DNA of 64,000 bases, taken from the NCBI GenBank assembly GCA_949987565.1, contig OX465117.1, positions 5,580,621 through 5,644,620 of the forward strand, written 5' to 3'. The position numbers and the translations under genes are program-made. This document shows positions 12,026 through 25,048 of the stretch, one piece after another. The stretch's first letter is position 1. Every line of letters starts with the position of its first letter. Under the pieces are notes generated by a model, which ran no database searches, had not been told where the DNA came from, and worked only from the letters and a program-made list of their open reading frames with translations. This DNA comes from Luidia sarsii (taxonomy: Eukaryota > Echinodermata > Asteroidea > Paxillosida > Luidiidae).

Positions 12026-13275
12026 TTGCTCTCCGCCGTCTGACTGTTGTGTACTGCTGTATGCACACACAAGCTGCCTAGCTGACAGAGGTTGGTTATC
12101 TTTGCTTGATCATCAAATCATCATACTATGTTCGATTTAAGATTTTTCAAAGCTGATGCATAGGTGTTCTCCAGGTCTGTTAGCAGGCTAAGTTTTAGCT
12201 TTGTCAAGTGAATAATGAATGAGATATTAACGAGCAAAGTGTATTTTTCTTTGCAGTTTCTCTCCGCCGTCTGACTGTTGTGTACTGCTGTATGCACACA
12301 CAAGCTGCCTAGCTGACAGAGGTTGGTTCTCTTTGCTTGATCATCAAATCATCATACTGTGTTCGATTTCAGATTTTTCAAAGCTGATGCATAGGTGTTC
12401 TCCAGGTCTGTTTGCTGGCTAAGTTTTATCTTTGTCAAGTGATTAATGAATGAGATATTAACGAGCAAAGTGTATTTTTCTTTACAGTTGCTCTCCGCCG
12501 TCTGACTGTTGTGTACTGCTGTATGCACACACAAGCTGTCTAGCTGACAGAGGTTGGTTCTCTTTGCTTGATCATCAAATCATCATACTATGTTCGATTT
12601 CAGATTTTTCAAAGCTGATGCATAGGTGTTCTCCAGGTCTGTTAGCAGGCTAAGTTTTAGCTTTGTCAAGTGATTAATGAATGAGATATTAACGAGCAAA
12701 GTGTATTTTTCTTTACAGTTGCTCTCCGCCGTCTGACTGTTGTGTACTGCTGTATGCACACACAAGCTGCCTAGCTGACAGAGGTTGGTTCTCTTTGCTT
12801 GATCATCAAATCATCATACTATGCTCGATTTCAGATTTTTCAAAACTGATGCATAGGTGTTCTCCAGGTCTGTTAGCAGGCTAAGTTTTAGCTTTGTCAA
12901 GTGATTAATGAATGAGATATTAACGAGCAAAGTGTATTTTTCTTTACAGTTGCTCTCCGCCGTCTGACTGTTGTGTACTGCTGTATGCACACACAAGCTG
13001 CCTAGCTGACAGAGGTTGGTTCTCTTTGCTTGATCATCAAATCATCATACTATGTTCGATTTCAGATTTTTCAAAGCTGATGCATAGGTGTTCTCCAGGT
13101 CTGTTAGCAGGCTAAGTTTTAGCTTTGTCAAGTGAATAATGAATGAGATATTAACGAGCAAAGTGTATTTTTCTTTGCAGTTTCTCCCCGCCGACTGACT
13201 GTTGTGTACTGCTGTATGCACACACAAGCTGCCTACCTGACAGAGGTTGGTTATCTTTGCTAGATCATCAAATCA

Positions 13276-15816
13276 TCATACTATGTTCGATTTAAGATTT
13301 TTCAAAGCTGATGCATAGGTGTTCTCCAGGTCTGTTTGCAGGCTAAGTTTTAGCTTTGTCATGAGAATAATGAATGAGATATTAACGAGCAAAGTATATT
13401 TTTCTTTGCAGGTGCTCGCCGCCGTCTAACTGTTGTGTACTGCTGTATGCACACACAAGCTGCCTAGCTGACAGAGGTTGGTTCTCTTTGCTTGATCATC
13501 AAATCATCATACTATGTTCAATTTAAGATTTTTCAAAGCTGATGCATAGGTGTTCTCCAGGTCTGTTAGCAGGCTAAGTTTTAGCTTTGTCAAGTGAATA
13601 ATGATTGAGATATTAACGAGCAAAGTGTATTTTTCTTTGCAGTTTCTCTCCGCCGACTGACTGTTGTGTACTGCTGTATGCACACACAAGCTGCCTAGCT
13701 GACAGAGGTTGGTTCTCTTTGCTTGATCATCAAATCATCATACTGTGTTCGATTTCAGATTTTTCAAAGCTGATGCATAGGTGTTCTCCAGGTCTGTTTG
13801 CTGGCTAAGTTTTATCTTTGTCAAGTGATTAATGAATGAGATATTAACGAGCAAAGTGTATTTTTCTTTACAGTTGCTCTCCGCCGTCTGACTGTTGTGT
13901 ACTGCTGTATGCACACACAAGCTGTCTAGCTGACAGAGGTTGGTTCTCTTTGCTTGATCATCAAATCATCATACTATGTTCGATTTCAGATTTTTCAAAG
14001 CTGATGCATAGGTGTTCTCCAGGTCTGTTAGCAGGCTAAGTTTTAGCTTTGTCAAGTGATTAATGAATGAGATATTAACGAGCAAAGTGTATTTTTCTTT
14101 ACAGTTGCTCTCCGCCGTCTGACTGTTGTGTACTGCTGTATGCACACACAAGCTGCCTAGCTGACAGAGGTTGGTTCTCTTTGCTTGATCATCAAATCAT
14201 CATACTATGCTCGATTTCAGATTTTTCAAAGCTGATGCATAGGTGTTCTCCAGGTCTGTTAGCAGGCTAAGTTTTAGCTTTGTCAAGTGAATAATGAATG
14301 AGATATTAACGAGCAAAGTGTATTTTTCTTTGCAGTTTCTCCCCGCCGACTGACTGTTGTGTACTGCTGTATGCACACACAAGCTGCCTACCTGACAGAG
14401 GTTGGTTATCTTTGCTAGATCATCAAATCATCATACTATGTTCGATTTAAGATTTTTCAAAGCTGATGCATAGGTGTTCTCCAGGTCTGTTTGCAGGCTA
14501 AGTTTTAGCTTTGTCAAGTGAATAATGAATGAGATATTAACGAGCAAAGTGTATTTTTCTTTACAGTTGCTCTCCGCCGTCTGACTGTTGTGTACTGCTG
14601 TATGCACACACAAGCTGCCTAGCTGACAGAGGTTGGTTCTCTTTGCTTGATCATCAAATCATCATACTATGTTCGATTTAAGATTTTTCAAAGCTGATGC
14701 ATAGGTGTTCTCCAGGTCTGTTAGCAGGCTAAGTTTTAGCTTTGTCAAGTGAATAATGAATGAGATATTAACGAGCAAAGTGTATTTTTCTTTGCAGTTT
14801 CTCTCCGCCGTCTGACTGTTGTGTACTGCTGTATGCACACACAAGCTGCCTAGCTGACAGAGGTTGGTTCTCTTTGCTTGATCATCAAATCATCATACTG
14901 TGTTCGATTTCAGATTTTTCAAAGTTGATGCATAGGTGTTCTCCAGGTCTGTTTGCTGGCTAAGTTTTATCTTTGTCAAGTGATTAATGAATGAGATATT
15001 AACGAGCAAAGTGTATTTTTCTTTACAGTTGCTCTCCGCCGTCTGACTGTTGTGTACTGCTGTATGCACACACAAGCTGCCTAGCTGACAGAGGTTGGTT
15101 CTCTTTGCTTGATCATCAAATCATCATACTATGTTCGATTTAAGATTTTTCAAAGCTGATGCATAGGTGTTCTCCAGGTCTGTTAGCAGGCTAAGTTTTA
15201 GCTTTGTCAAGTGAATAATGAATGAGATATTAACGAGCAAAGTGTATTTTTCTTTGCAGTTTCTCTCCGCCGACTGACTGTTGTGTACTGCTGTATGCAC
15301 ACACAAGCTGCCTACCTGACAGAGGTTGGTTATCTTTGCTTGATCATCAAATCATCATACTATGTTCGATTTAAGATTTTTCAAAGCTGATGCATAGGTG
15401 TTCTCCAGGTCTGTTGGCAGGCTAAGTTTTAGCTTTGTCAAGTGAATAATGAATGAGATATTAACGAGCAAAGTGTATTTTTCTTTACAGTTGCTCTCCG
15501 CCGTCTGACTGTTGTGTACTGCTGTATGCACACACAAGCTGCCTAGCTGACAGAGGTTGGTTCTCTTTGCTTGATCATCAAATCATCATACTATGTTCGA
15601 TTTCAGATTTTTCAAAGCTGATGCATAGGTGTTCTCCAGGTCTGTTAGCAGGCTAAGTTTTAGCTTTGTCAAGTGATTAATGAATGAGATATTAACGAGC
15701 AAAGTGTATTTTTCTTTACAGTTGCTCTCCGCCGTCTGACTGTTGTGTACTGCTGTATGCACACACAAGCTGCCTAGCTGACAGAGGTTGGTTCTCTTTG
15801 CTTGATCATCAAATCA
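13276..15816. repeat. Higher-order block x-a-b-c-d-e-f-g-h-i-c, copy 2
   Basis: Second copy of the block at 110-2650. The similarity begins further left, at 13167 (window base 1), and ends with the c unit at 15586. The next unit is c here but f in copy 1. The offset of 13166 bp is 57 units minus 1 bp, fully explained by the 2-bp deletion near 4304 and the 1-bp insertion near 5212. Confidence 0.93.
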
Positions 15817-17202
15817 TCATACTATGTTCGATTTCAGATTTTTCAAAGCTGATGCATAGGTGTTCTCCAGGTCTGTTAGCAGGCTAAGTTTTAGCTTTGT
15901 CAAGTGATTAATGAATGAGATATTAACGAGCAAAGTGTATTTTTCTTTACAGTTGCTCTCCGCCGTCTGACTGTTGTGTACTGCTGTATGCACACACAAG
16001 CTGCCTGGCTGACAGAGGTTGGTTCTCTTTGTTTGATCATCAAATCATCATACTATGTTCGATTTAAGATTTTTCAAAGCTGATGCATAGGTGTTCTCCA
16101 GGTCTGTTAGCAGGCTAAGTTTTAGCTTTGTCAAGTGAATAATGATTGAGATATTAACGAGTAAAGTATATTTTTCTTTGCAGTTTCTCTCCGCGGACTG
16201 ACTGTTGGGTACTGCTGTATGCACACACAAGCTGCCTACCTGACAGAGGTTGGTTCTCTTTGCTTGATCATCAAATCATCATACTATGTTCGATTTAAGA
16301 TTTTTCAAAACTGATGCATAGGTGTTCTCCAGGTCTGTTAGCAGGCTAAGTTTTAGCTTTGTCAAGTGAATAATGAATGAGATATTAACGAGCAAAGTGT
16401 ATTTTTCTTTACAGTTGCTCTCCGCCGTCTGACTGTTGTGTACTGCTGTATGCACACACAAGCTGACTAGCTGACAGAGGTTGGTTCTCTTTGCTTGATC
16501 ATCAAATCATCATACTATGTTCGATTTCAGATTTTTCAAAGCTGATGCATAGGTGTTCTCCAGGTCTGTTAGCAGGCTAAGTTTTAGCTTTGTCAAGTGA
16601 ATAATGAATGAGATATTAACGAGCAAAGTGTATTTTTCTTTGCAGTTTCTCTCCGCCGTCTGACTGTTGTGTACTGCTGTATGCACACACAAGCTGCCTA
16701 CCTGACAGAGGTTGGTTCTCTTTGCTTGATCATCAAATCATCATAGTATGTTCGATTTAAGATTTTTCAAAGCTGATGCATAGGTGTTCTCCAGGTCTGT
16801 TAGCAGGCTAAGTTTTAGCTTTGTCAAGTGAATAATGAATGAGATATTAACGAGCAAAGTGTATTTTTCTTTGCAGTTTCTCTCCGCCGACTGACTGTTG
16901 TGTACTGCTGTATGCACACACAAGCTGCCTAGCTGACAGAGGTTGGTTCTCTTTGCTTGATCATCAAATCATCATACTATGTTCGATTTAAGATTTTTCA
17001 AAGCTGATGCATAGGTGTTCTCCAGGTTTGTTAGCAGGCTAAGTTTTAGCTTTGTCAAGTGAATAATGAATGAGATATTAACGAGCAAAGTGTATTTTTC
17101 TTTACAGTTGCTCTCCGTCGTCTAACTGTTGTGTACTGCTGTATGCACACACAAGCTGCCTAGCTGACAGAGGTTGGTTCTCTTTGCTTGATCATCAAAT
17201 CA
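15817..17202. repeat. Six-unit block c-j-k-f-h-broken, copy 1
   Basis: The units are: c; j with GTAAAGTAT and CCGCGG; k with CAAAACTG and GCTGACTAG; f ending CCTACC; an h-like unit starting TAGTATG; and a unit with GGTTTGTTA and CCGTCGTC. The same six in the same order lie at 58311-59696. The reverse frame of the last unit is stopped by TAG (CTAACTG at about 17122). The distant copy has CCAACTG there, with no stop. Confidence 0.88.
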
Positions 17203-17433
17203 TCATACTATGTTCGATTTCAGATTTTTCAAAGCTGATGCATAGGTGTTCTCCAGGTCTGTTAGCAGGCTAAGTTTTAGCTTTGTCAAGTGAATAATGA
17301 ATGAGATATTAACGAGCAAAGTGTATTTTTCTTTACAGTTGCTCTCCGCCGTCTGACTGTTGTGTACTGCTGTATGCACACACAAGCTGCCTAGCTGACA
17401 GAGGTTGGTTCTCTTTGCTTGATCATAAAATCA

Positions 17434-17663
17434 TCATACTATGTTCGATTTCAGATGTTTCAAAGCTGATGCATAGGTGTTCTCCAGGTCTGTTAGCAGG
17501 CTAAGTTTTAGCTTTGTCAAGTGAATAATGAATGAGATATTAACGAGCAAAGTGTATTTTTCTTTACAGTTTCTTTCCGCCGACTGACTGTTGGGTACTG
17601 TGTATGCACACACAAGCTGCCTACCTGACAGAGGTTGGTTCTCTTTGCTTGATCATCAAATCA
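17434..17663. repeat. 230-bp unit with 1-bp deletion
   Basis: The usual TACTGCTGTATG reads TACTGTGTATG after 17600, a loss of one C. The unit also pairs TTACAG with TTTCTTTCC, an uncommon combination of the two main right-half types, and carries GATGTTTC where the others have GATTTTTC. Confidence 0.9.
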
Positions 17664-18125
17664 TCATACTATGTTCGATTTAAGATTTTTCAAAGCTGAT
17701 GCATAGGTGTTTTCCAGGTCTGTTAGCAGGCTAAGTTTTAGCTTTGTCAAGTGAATAATGAATGAGATATTAACGAGCAAAGTGTATTTTTCTTTGCAGT
17801 TTCTCTCCGCCGACTGACTGTTGTGTACTGCTGTATGCACACACAAGCTGCCTACCTGACAGAGGTTGGTTATCTTTGCTTGATCATCAAATCATCATAC
17901 TATGTTCGATTTAAGATTTTTCAAAGCTGATGCATAGGTGTTCTCCAGGTCTGTTAGTAGGCTAAGTTTTAGCTTTGTCAAATGAATAATGAATGAGATA
18001 TTAACGAGCAAAGTGTATTTTTCTTTACAGTTGCTCTCCGCCGTCTGACTGTTGTGTACTGCTGTATGCACACACAAGCTGCCTAGCTGACAGAGGTTGG
18101 TTCTCTTTGCTTGATCATCAAATCA

Positions 18126-18355
18126 TCATACTATGTTCGATTTCAGATTTTTAAAGCTGATGTATAGGTGTTCTCCAGGTCTGTTAGCAGGCTAAGTTTT
18201 AGCTTTGTCAAGTGAATAATGAATGAGATATTAACGAGCAAAGTGTATTTTTCTTTGCAGTTTCTCTCCGCCGTCTGACTGTTGTGTACTGCTGTATGCA
18301 CACACAAGCTGCCTAGCTGACAGAGGTTGGTTCTCTTTGCTTGATCATCAAATCA
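18126..18355. repeat. 230-bp unit with 1-bp deletion
   Basis: TTTTTCAAAG reads TTTTTAAAG near 18152 (one C lost), with a further private change GATGTATAGG. A deletion at the same spot occurs independently or by copying at 23692 in a different variant (t). Confidence 0.9.
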
Positions 18356-18584
18356 TCATACTGTGTTCGATTTCAGATTTTTCAAAGCTGATATAGGTGT
18401 TCTCCAGGTCTGTTAGCTGGCTAAGTTTTAGCTTTGTCAAGTGATTAATTAATGAGATATTAACGAGCAAAGTGTATTTTTCTTTACAGTTGCTCTCCGC
18501 CGTCTGACTGTTGTGTTCAGCTGTATGCACACACAAGCTGCCTAGCTGACAGAGGTTGGTTCTCTTTGCTTGATCATCAAATCA
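18356..18584. repeat. 229-bp unit (variant u)
   Basis: It has the GATATAGG form missing 2 bp, with GATTAATTAATG shared by all u units. It differs from the others in having TGTTCAGCTG where they have TGTTCTGCTG. It is followed by an n unit, as every u is. Confidence 0.92.
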
Positions 18585-19739
18585 TCATACTATGTTCGAT
18601 TTCAGATTTTTCAAAGCTGATGCATAGGTGTTCTCCAGGTCTGTTAGCAGGCTAAGTTTTAGCTTTGTCAAGTGAATAATGAATGAACTATTAACGAGCA
18701 AAGTGTATTTTTCTTTGCAGTTTCTCCCCGCCGACTGACTGTTGTGTACTGCTGTATGCACACACAAGCTGCCTACCTGACAGAGGTTGGTTATCTTTGC
18801 TTGATCATCAGATCATCATACTATGTTCGATTTCAGATTTTTCAAAGCTGATGCAAAGGTGTTCTCCAGGTCTGTTAGCAGGCTAAGTTTTAGCTTTGTC
18901 AAGTGAATAATGAATGAGATATTAACGAGCAAAGTGTATTTTTCTTTGCAGTTTCTTTCCGCCGACTGACTGTTGGGTACTGCTGTATGCACACACAAGC
19001 TGCCTACCTGACAGAGGTTGGTTCTCTTTGCTTGATCATCAAATCATCATACTGTGTTCGATTTCAGATTTTTCAAAGCTGATGCATAGGTGTTCTCCAG
19101 GTCTGTTAGCTGGCTAAGTTTTAGCTTTGTCAAGTGATTAATGAATGAGATATTAACGAGCAAAGTGTATTTTTCTTTACAGTTGCTCTCCGCCGTCTGA
19201 CTGTTGTGTACTGCTGTATGCACACACAAGCTGCCTACCTGACAGAGGTTGGTTCTCTTTGCTTGATCATCAAATCATCATACTATGTTCGATTTCAGAT
19301 TTTTCAAAGCTGATGCATAGGTGTTCTCCAGGTCTGTTAGCAGGCTAAGTTTTAGCTTTGTCAAGTGAATAATGAATGAACTATTAACGAGCAAAGTGTA
19401 TTTTTCTTTGCAGTTTCTCCCCGCCGAATGACTGTTGTGTACTGCTGTATGCACACACAAGCTGCCTACCTGACAGAGGTTGGTTATCTTTGCTTGATCA
19501 TCAGATCATCATACTATGTTCGATTTCAGATTTTTCAAAGCTGATGCATAGGTGTTCTCCAGGTCTGGTAGCAGGCTAAGTTTTAGCTTTGTCAAGTGAA
19601 TAATGAATGAGATATTAACGAGCAAAGTGTATTTTTCTTTACAGTTGCTCTCCGCCGTCTGACTGTTGTGTACTGCTGTATGCACACACAAGCTGCCTAG
19701 CTGACAGAGGTTGGTTCTCTTTGCTTGATCATAAAATCA

Positions 19740-19971
19740 TCATACTATGTTCGATTTCAGATTTTTTGAAAGCTGATGCATAGGTGTTCTCCAGGTCTGT
19801 TAGCAGGCTAAGTTTTAGCTTTGTCAAGTGAATAATGAATGAGATATTAACGAGCAAAGTGTATTTTTCTTTGCAGTTTCTTTCCGCCGACTGACTGTTG
19901 GGTACTGCTGTATGCACACACAAGCTGCCTACCTGACAGAGGTTGGTTCTCTTTGCTTGATCATCAAATCA
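19740..19971. repeat. 232-bp unit with extra T
   Basis: The T run at 19762-19767 has six bases where five are usual, and the following C is G. The right half is of the TTCTTTCC and GGGTACTG type. Confidence 0.9.
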
Positions 19972-22743
19972 TCATACTATGTTCGATTTAAGATTTTTCA
20001 AAGCTGATGCATAGGTGTTTTCCAGGTCTGTTGGCAGGCTAAGTTTTAGCTTTGTCAAGTGAATAATGAATGAGATATTAACCAGCAAAGTGTATTTTTC
20101 TTTGCAGTTTCTCTCCGCCGACTGACTGTTGTGTACTGCTGTATGCACACACAAGCTGCCTACCTGACAGAGGTTGGTTATCTTTGCCTGATCATCAAAT
20201 CATCATACTATGTTCGATTTAAGATTTTTCAAAGCTGATGCATAGGTGTTCTCCAGGTCTGTTAGCAGGCTAAGTTTTAGCTTTGTCAAGTGAATAATGA
20301 ATGAGATATTAACGAGCAAAGTGTATTTTTCTTTACAGTTGCTCTCCGCCGTCTGACTGTTGTGTACTGCTGTATGCACACACAAGCTGCCTAGCTGACA
20401 GAGGTTGGTTCTCTTTGCTTGATCATCAAATCATCATACTATGTTCGATTTCAGATTTTTCAAAGCTGATGCATAGGTGTTCTCCAGGTCTGTTAGCAGG
20501 CTAAGTTTTAGATTGGTCAAGTGAATAATGAATGAGATATTAACGAGCAAAGTGTATTTTTCTTTGCAGTTTCTTTCCGCCGACTGACTGTTGGGTACTG
20601 CTGTATGCACACACAAGCTGCCTACCTGACAGAGGTTGGTTCTCTTTGCTTGATCATCAAATCATCATACTATGTTCGATTTAAGATTTTTCAAAGCTGA
20701 TGGATAGGTGTTCTCCAGGTCTGTTAGCAGGCTAAGTTTTAGCTTTGTCAAGTGAATAATGAATGAGATATTAACGAGCAAAGTGTATTTTTCTTTACAG
20801 TTGCTCTCCGCCGTCTGACTGTTATGTACTGCTGTATGCACACACAAGCTGCCTAGCTGACAGAGGTTGGTTCTCTTTGCTTGATCATCAAATCATCATA
20901 CTATGTTCGATTTCAGATTTTTCAAAACTGATGCATATGTGTTCTCCAGGTCTGTTAGCAGGCTAAGTTTTAGCTTTGTCAAGTGAATAATGAATGAGAT
21001 ATTAACGAGCAAAGTGTATTTTTCTTTACAGTTGCTCTCCGCCGTCTGACTGTTGTGTACTGCTGTATGCACACACAAGCTGCCTAGCTGACAGAGGTTG
21101 GTTCTCTTTGCTTGATCATCAAATCATCATACTATGTTCGATTTAAGATTTTTCAAAGCTGATGCATAGGTGTTCTCCAGGTCTGTTAGCAGGCTAAGTT
21201 TTAGCTTTGTCAAGTGAATAATGAATGAGATATTAACGAGCAAAGTGTATTTTTCTTTGCAGTTTCTCTCCGCCGTCTGACTGTTGTGTACTGCTGTATG
21301 CACACACAAGCTGCCTAGCTGACAGAGGTTGGTTCTCTTTGCTTGATCATCAAATCATCATACTGTGTTCGATTTCAGATTTTTCAAAGCTGATGCATAG
21401 GTGTTCTCCAGGTCTGTTAGCTGGCTAAGTTTTAGCTTTGTCAAGTGATTAATGAATGAGATATTAACGAGCAAAGTGTATTTTTCTTTACAGTTGCTCT
21501 CCGCCGTCTGACTGTTGTGTACTGCTGTATGCACACACAAGCTGCCTAGCTGACAGAGGTTGGTTCTCTTTGCTTGATCATCAAATCATCATACTATGCT
21601 CGATTTCAGATTTTTCAAAACTGATGCATAGGTGTTCTCCAGGTCTGTTAGCAGGCTAAGTTTTAGCTTTGTCAAGTGAATAATGAATGAGATATTAACG
21701 AGCAAAGTGTATTTTTCTTTGCAGTTTCTCCCCGCCGACTGACTGTTGTGTACTGCTGTATGCACACACAAGCTGCCTACCTGACAGAGGTTGGTTATCT
21801 TTGCTAGATCATCAAATCATCATACTATGTTCGATTTAAGATTTTTCAAAGCTGATGCATAGGTGTTCTCCAGGTCTGTTTGCAGGCTAAGTTTTAGCTT
21901 TGTCAAGTGAATAATGAATGAGATATTAACGAGCAAAGTGTATTTTTCTTTACAGTTGCTCTCCGCCGTCTGACTGTTATGTACTGCTGTATGCACACAC
22001 AAGCTGCCTAGCTGACAGAGGTTGGTTCTCTTTGCTTGATCATCAAATCATCATACTATGTTCGATTTCAGATTTTTCAAAACTGATGCATATGTGTTCT
22101 CCAGGTCTGTTAGCAGGCTAAGTTTTAGCTTTGTCAAGTGAATAATGAATGAGATATTAACGAGCAAAGTGTATTTTTCTTTACAGTTGCTCTCCGCCGT
22201 CTGACTGTTGTGTACTGCTGTATGCACACACAAGCTGCCTAGCTGACAGAGGTTGGTTCTCTTTGCTTGATCATCAAATCATCATACTATGTTCGATTTA
22301 AGATTTTTCAAAGCTGATGCATAGGTGTTCTCCAGGTCTGTTAGCAGGCTAAGTTTTAGCTTTGTCAAGTGAATAATGAATGAACTATTAACGAGCAAAG
22401 TGTATTTTTCTTTGCAGTTTCTCCCCGCCGACTGACTGTTGTGTACTGCTGTATGCACACACAAGCTGCCTACCTGACAGAGGTTGGTTATCTTTGCTTG
22501 ATCATCAGATCATCATACTATGTTCGATTTAAGATTTTTCAAAGCTGATGCATAGGTGTTCTCCAGGTCTGTTAGCAGGCTAAGTTTTAGCTTTGTCAAG
22601 TGAATAATGAATGAGATATTAACGAGCAAAGTGTATTTTTCTTTGCAGTTTCTCTCCGCCGTCTGACTGTTGTGTACTGCTGTATGCACACACAAGCTGC
22701 CTAGCTGACAGAGGTTGGTTCTCTTTGCTTGATCATCAAATCA

Positions 22744-23895
22744 TCATACTGTGTTCGATTTCAGATTTTTCAAAGCTGATATAGGTGTTCTCCAGGTCTG
22801 TTAGCTGGCTAAGTTTTAGCTTTGTTAAGTGATTAATTAATGAGATATTAACGAGCAAAGTGTATTTTTCTTTACAGTTGCTCTCCGCCGTCTGACTGTT
22901 GTGTTCTGCTGTATGCACACACAAGCTGCCTAGCTGACAGAGGTTGGTTCTCTTTGCTTGATCATCAAATCATCATACTATGTTCGATTTCAGATTTTTC
23001 AAAGCTGATGCATAGGTGTTCTCCAGGTCTGTTAGCAGGCTAAGTTTTAGCTTTGTCAAGTGAATAATGAATGAACTATTAACGAGCAAAGTGTATTTTT
23101 CTTTGCAGTTTCTCCCCGCCGACTGACTGTTGTGTACTGCTGTATGCACACACAAGCTGCCTACCTGACAGAGGTTGGTTATCTTTGCTTGATCATCAGA
23201 TCATCATACTATGTTCGATTTCAGATTTTTCAAAGCTGATGCATAGGTGTTCTCCAGGTCTGTTAGCAGGCTAAGTTTTAGCTTTGTCAAGTGAATAATG
23301 AATGAGATATTAACGAGCAAAGTGTATTTTTCTTTACAGTTGCTCCCCGCCGACTGACTGTTGTGTACTGCTGTATGCACACACAAGCTGCCTAGCTGAC
23401 AGAGGTTGGTTCTCTTTGCTTGATCATCAAATCATCATACTATGTTCGATTTAAGATTTTTCAAAGCTGATGCATAGGTGTTCTCCAGGTCTGTTAGCAG
23501 GCTAAGTTTTAGCTTTGTCAAGTGAATAATGAATGAGATATTAACGAGCAAAGTGTATTTTTCTTTGCAGTTTCTCTCCGCCGACTGACTGTTGTGTACT
23601 GCTGTATGCACACACAAGCTGCCTACCTGACAGAGGTTGGTTATCTTTGCTTGATCATCAAATCATCATACTATGTTTGATTTAAGATTTTTAAAGCTGG
23701 TGCATAGGTGTTCACCAGGTCTGTTAGCAGGCTAAGTTTTAGCTTTGTCAAGTGAATAATGAATGAGATATTAACGAGCAAAGTGTATTTTTCTTTACAG
23801 TTGCTCTCCGCCGTCTGACTGTTGTGTACTGCTGTATGCACACACAAGCTGCCTAGCTGACAGAGGTTGGTTCTCTTTGCTTGATCATCAAATCA
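22744..23895. repeat. Five-unit block u-n-w-h-t, copy 1
   Basis: This 1152-bp block is repeated immediately. Its u unit (22744-22972) lacks 2 bp near 22780 and its t unit lacks one C near 23692, which accounts for 5 x 231 minus 3. Private marker here: TTTGTTAAGTG in u. Confidence 0.93.
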
Positions 23896-25048
23896 TCATA
23901 CTGTGTTCGATTTCAGATTTTTCAAAGCTGATATAGGTGTTCTCCAGGTCTGTTAGCTGGCTAAGTTTTAGCTTTGTCAAGTGATTAATTAATGAGATAT
24001 TAACGAGCAAAGTGTATTTTTCTTTACAGTTGCTCTCCGCCGTCTGACTGTTGTGTTCTGCTGTATGCACACACAAGCTGCCTAGCTGACAGAGGTTGGT
24101 TCTCTTTGCTTGATCATCAAATTATCATACTATGTTCGATTTCAGATTTTTCAAAGCTGATGCATAGGTGTTCTCCAGGTCTGTTAGCAGGCTAAGTTTT
24201 AGCTTTGTCAAGTGAATAATGAATGAACTATTAACGAGCAAAGTGTATTTTTCTTTGCAGTTTCTCCCCGCCGACTGACTGTTGTGTACTGCTGTATGCA
24301 CACACAAGCTGCCTACCTGACAGAGGTTGGTTATCTTTGCTTGATCATCAGATCATCATACTATGTTCGATTTCAGATTTTTCAAAGCTGATGCATAGGT
24401 GTTCTCCAGGTCTGTTAGCAGGCTAAGTTTTAGCTTTGTCAAGTGAATAATGAATGAGATATTAACGAGCAAAGTGTATTTTTCTTTACAGTTGCTCCCC
24501 GCCGACTGACTGTTGTGTACTGCTGTATGCACACACAAGCTGCCTAGCTGACAGAGGTTGGTTCTCTTTGCTTGATCATCAAATCATCATACTATGTTCG
24601 ATTTAAGATTTTTCAAAGCTGATGCATAGGTGTTCTCCAGGTCTGTTAGCAGGCTAAGTTTTAGCTTTGTCAAGTGAATAATGAATGAGATATTAACGAG
24701 CAAAGTGTATTTTTCTTTGCAGTTTCTCTCCGCCGACTGACTGTTGTGTACTGCTGTATGCACACACAAGCTGCCTACCTGACAGAGGTTGGTTATCTTT
24801 GCTTGATCATCAAATCATCATACTATGTTTGATTTAAGATTTTTCAAAGCTGGTGCATAGGTGTTCACCAGGTCTGTTAGCAGGCTAAGTTTTAGCTTTG
24901 TCAAGTGAATAATGAATGAGATATTAACGAGCAAAGTGTGTTTTTCTTTACAGTTGCTCTCCGCCGTCTGACTGTTGTGTACTGCTGTATGCACACACAA
25001 GCTGCCTAGCTGACAGAGGTTGGTTCTCTTTGCTTGATCATCAAATCA
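23896..25048. repeat. Five-unit block u-n-w-h-t, copy 2
   Basis: Tandem copy of the preceding block. Its t unit has full length (no deletion) but a private GTGTGTTTTTC. The n unit begins AAATTATC, a marker it shares with the n units at 4497 and 27819. The same five-unit string also lies at 4268 and 27590. Confidence 0.93.

Larger units (their letters stand above)
11890..12120. repeat. Reference copy of the 231-bp unit, with landmarks
   Basis: Used here to describe the internal layout. From the left: CATACTATG; GTTCGATTTC (11899-11908); a T run (11912-11916); ATGCAT palindrome; CAGGTCTGTT; a small inverted repeat GCTAA/TTAGC (11956-11968); TGAATAATGAATGAG; TTAAC (11996-12000); pyrimidine run ending ACAG (12025); CCGCCG; ACACACA; and a TGATCATCAAATCATC run at the right end. 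It contains four CpG sites (TTCGAT, AACGAG and two in TCCGCCGT). 231 is 3 x 77, so reading frames stay in register from unit to unit. Confidence 0.95.
9811..13275. repeat. Block h-m-p-o-f-r-s-h-m-M-f-b-c plus two d-related chimeras
   Basis: Fifteen units. The order h-m-p-o-f-r-s...h-m-M-f-b-c matches 30591-33824 and 34287-37520, sharing rare bases such as CATTACAG, GGTTGGTGCTC, TAGTGTG, GGCTGAG and AGCATGC. This copy is one unit shorter: 11428-11658 is a single unit where the other copies have R followed by h. The unit at 9811 has private changes (TTTTTTTTGCAG). The unit at 12814 joins a d-like left (ATGCTCG, CAAAACTG) to a c-like right (GATTAATG, ACAG). The unit at 13045 returns to a d-like right end. 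Confidence 0.88.
17203..22743. repeat. Disordered mosaic zone of the satellite (24 units)
   Basis: Units are in phase but follow no long repeated order. Several carry private changes not seen elsewhere: GATGCAAAGG (18851), CTGGTAGCAGG (19565), GATTGGTC (20512), GATGGATAGG (20700), CGAATGAC (19423). Four of the ten length-variant units of the window are here, at 17434, 18126, 18356 and 19740. Recognisable fragments of other blocks occur (u-n at 18356, e at 21820, k at 20896 and 22051). Nothing other than satellite is present. Confidence 0.9.
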
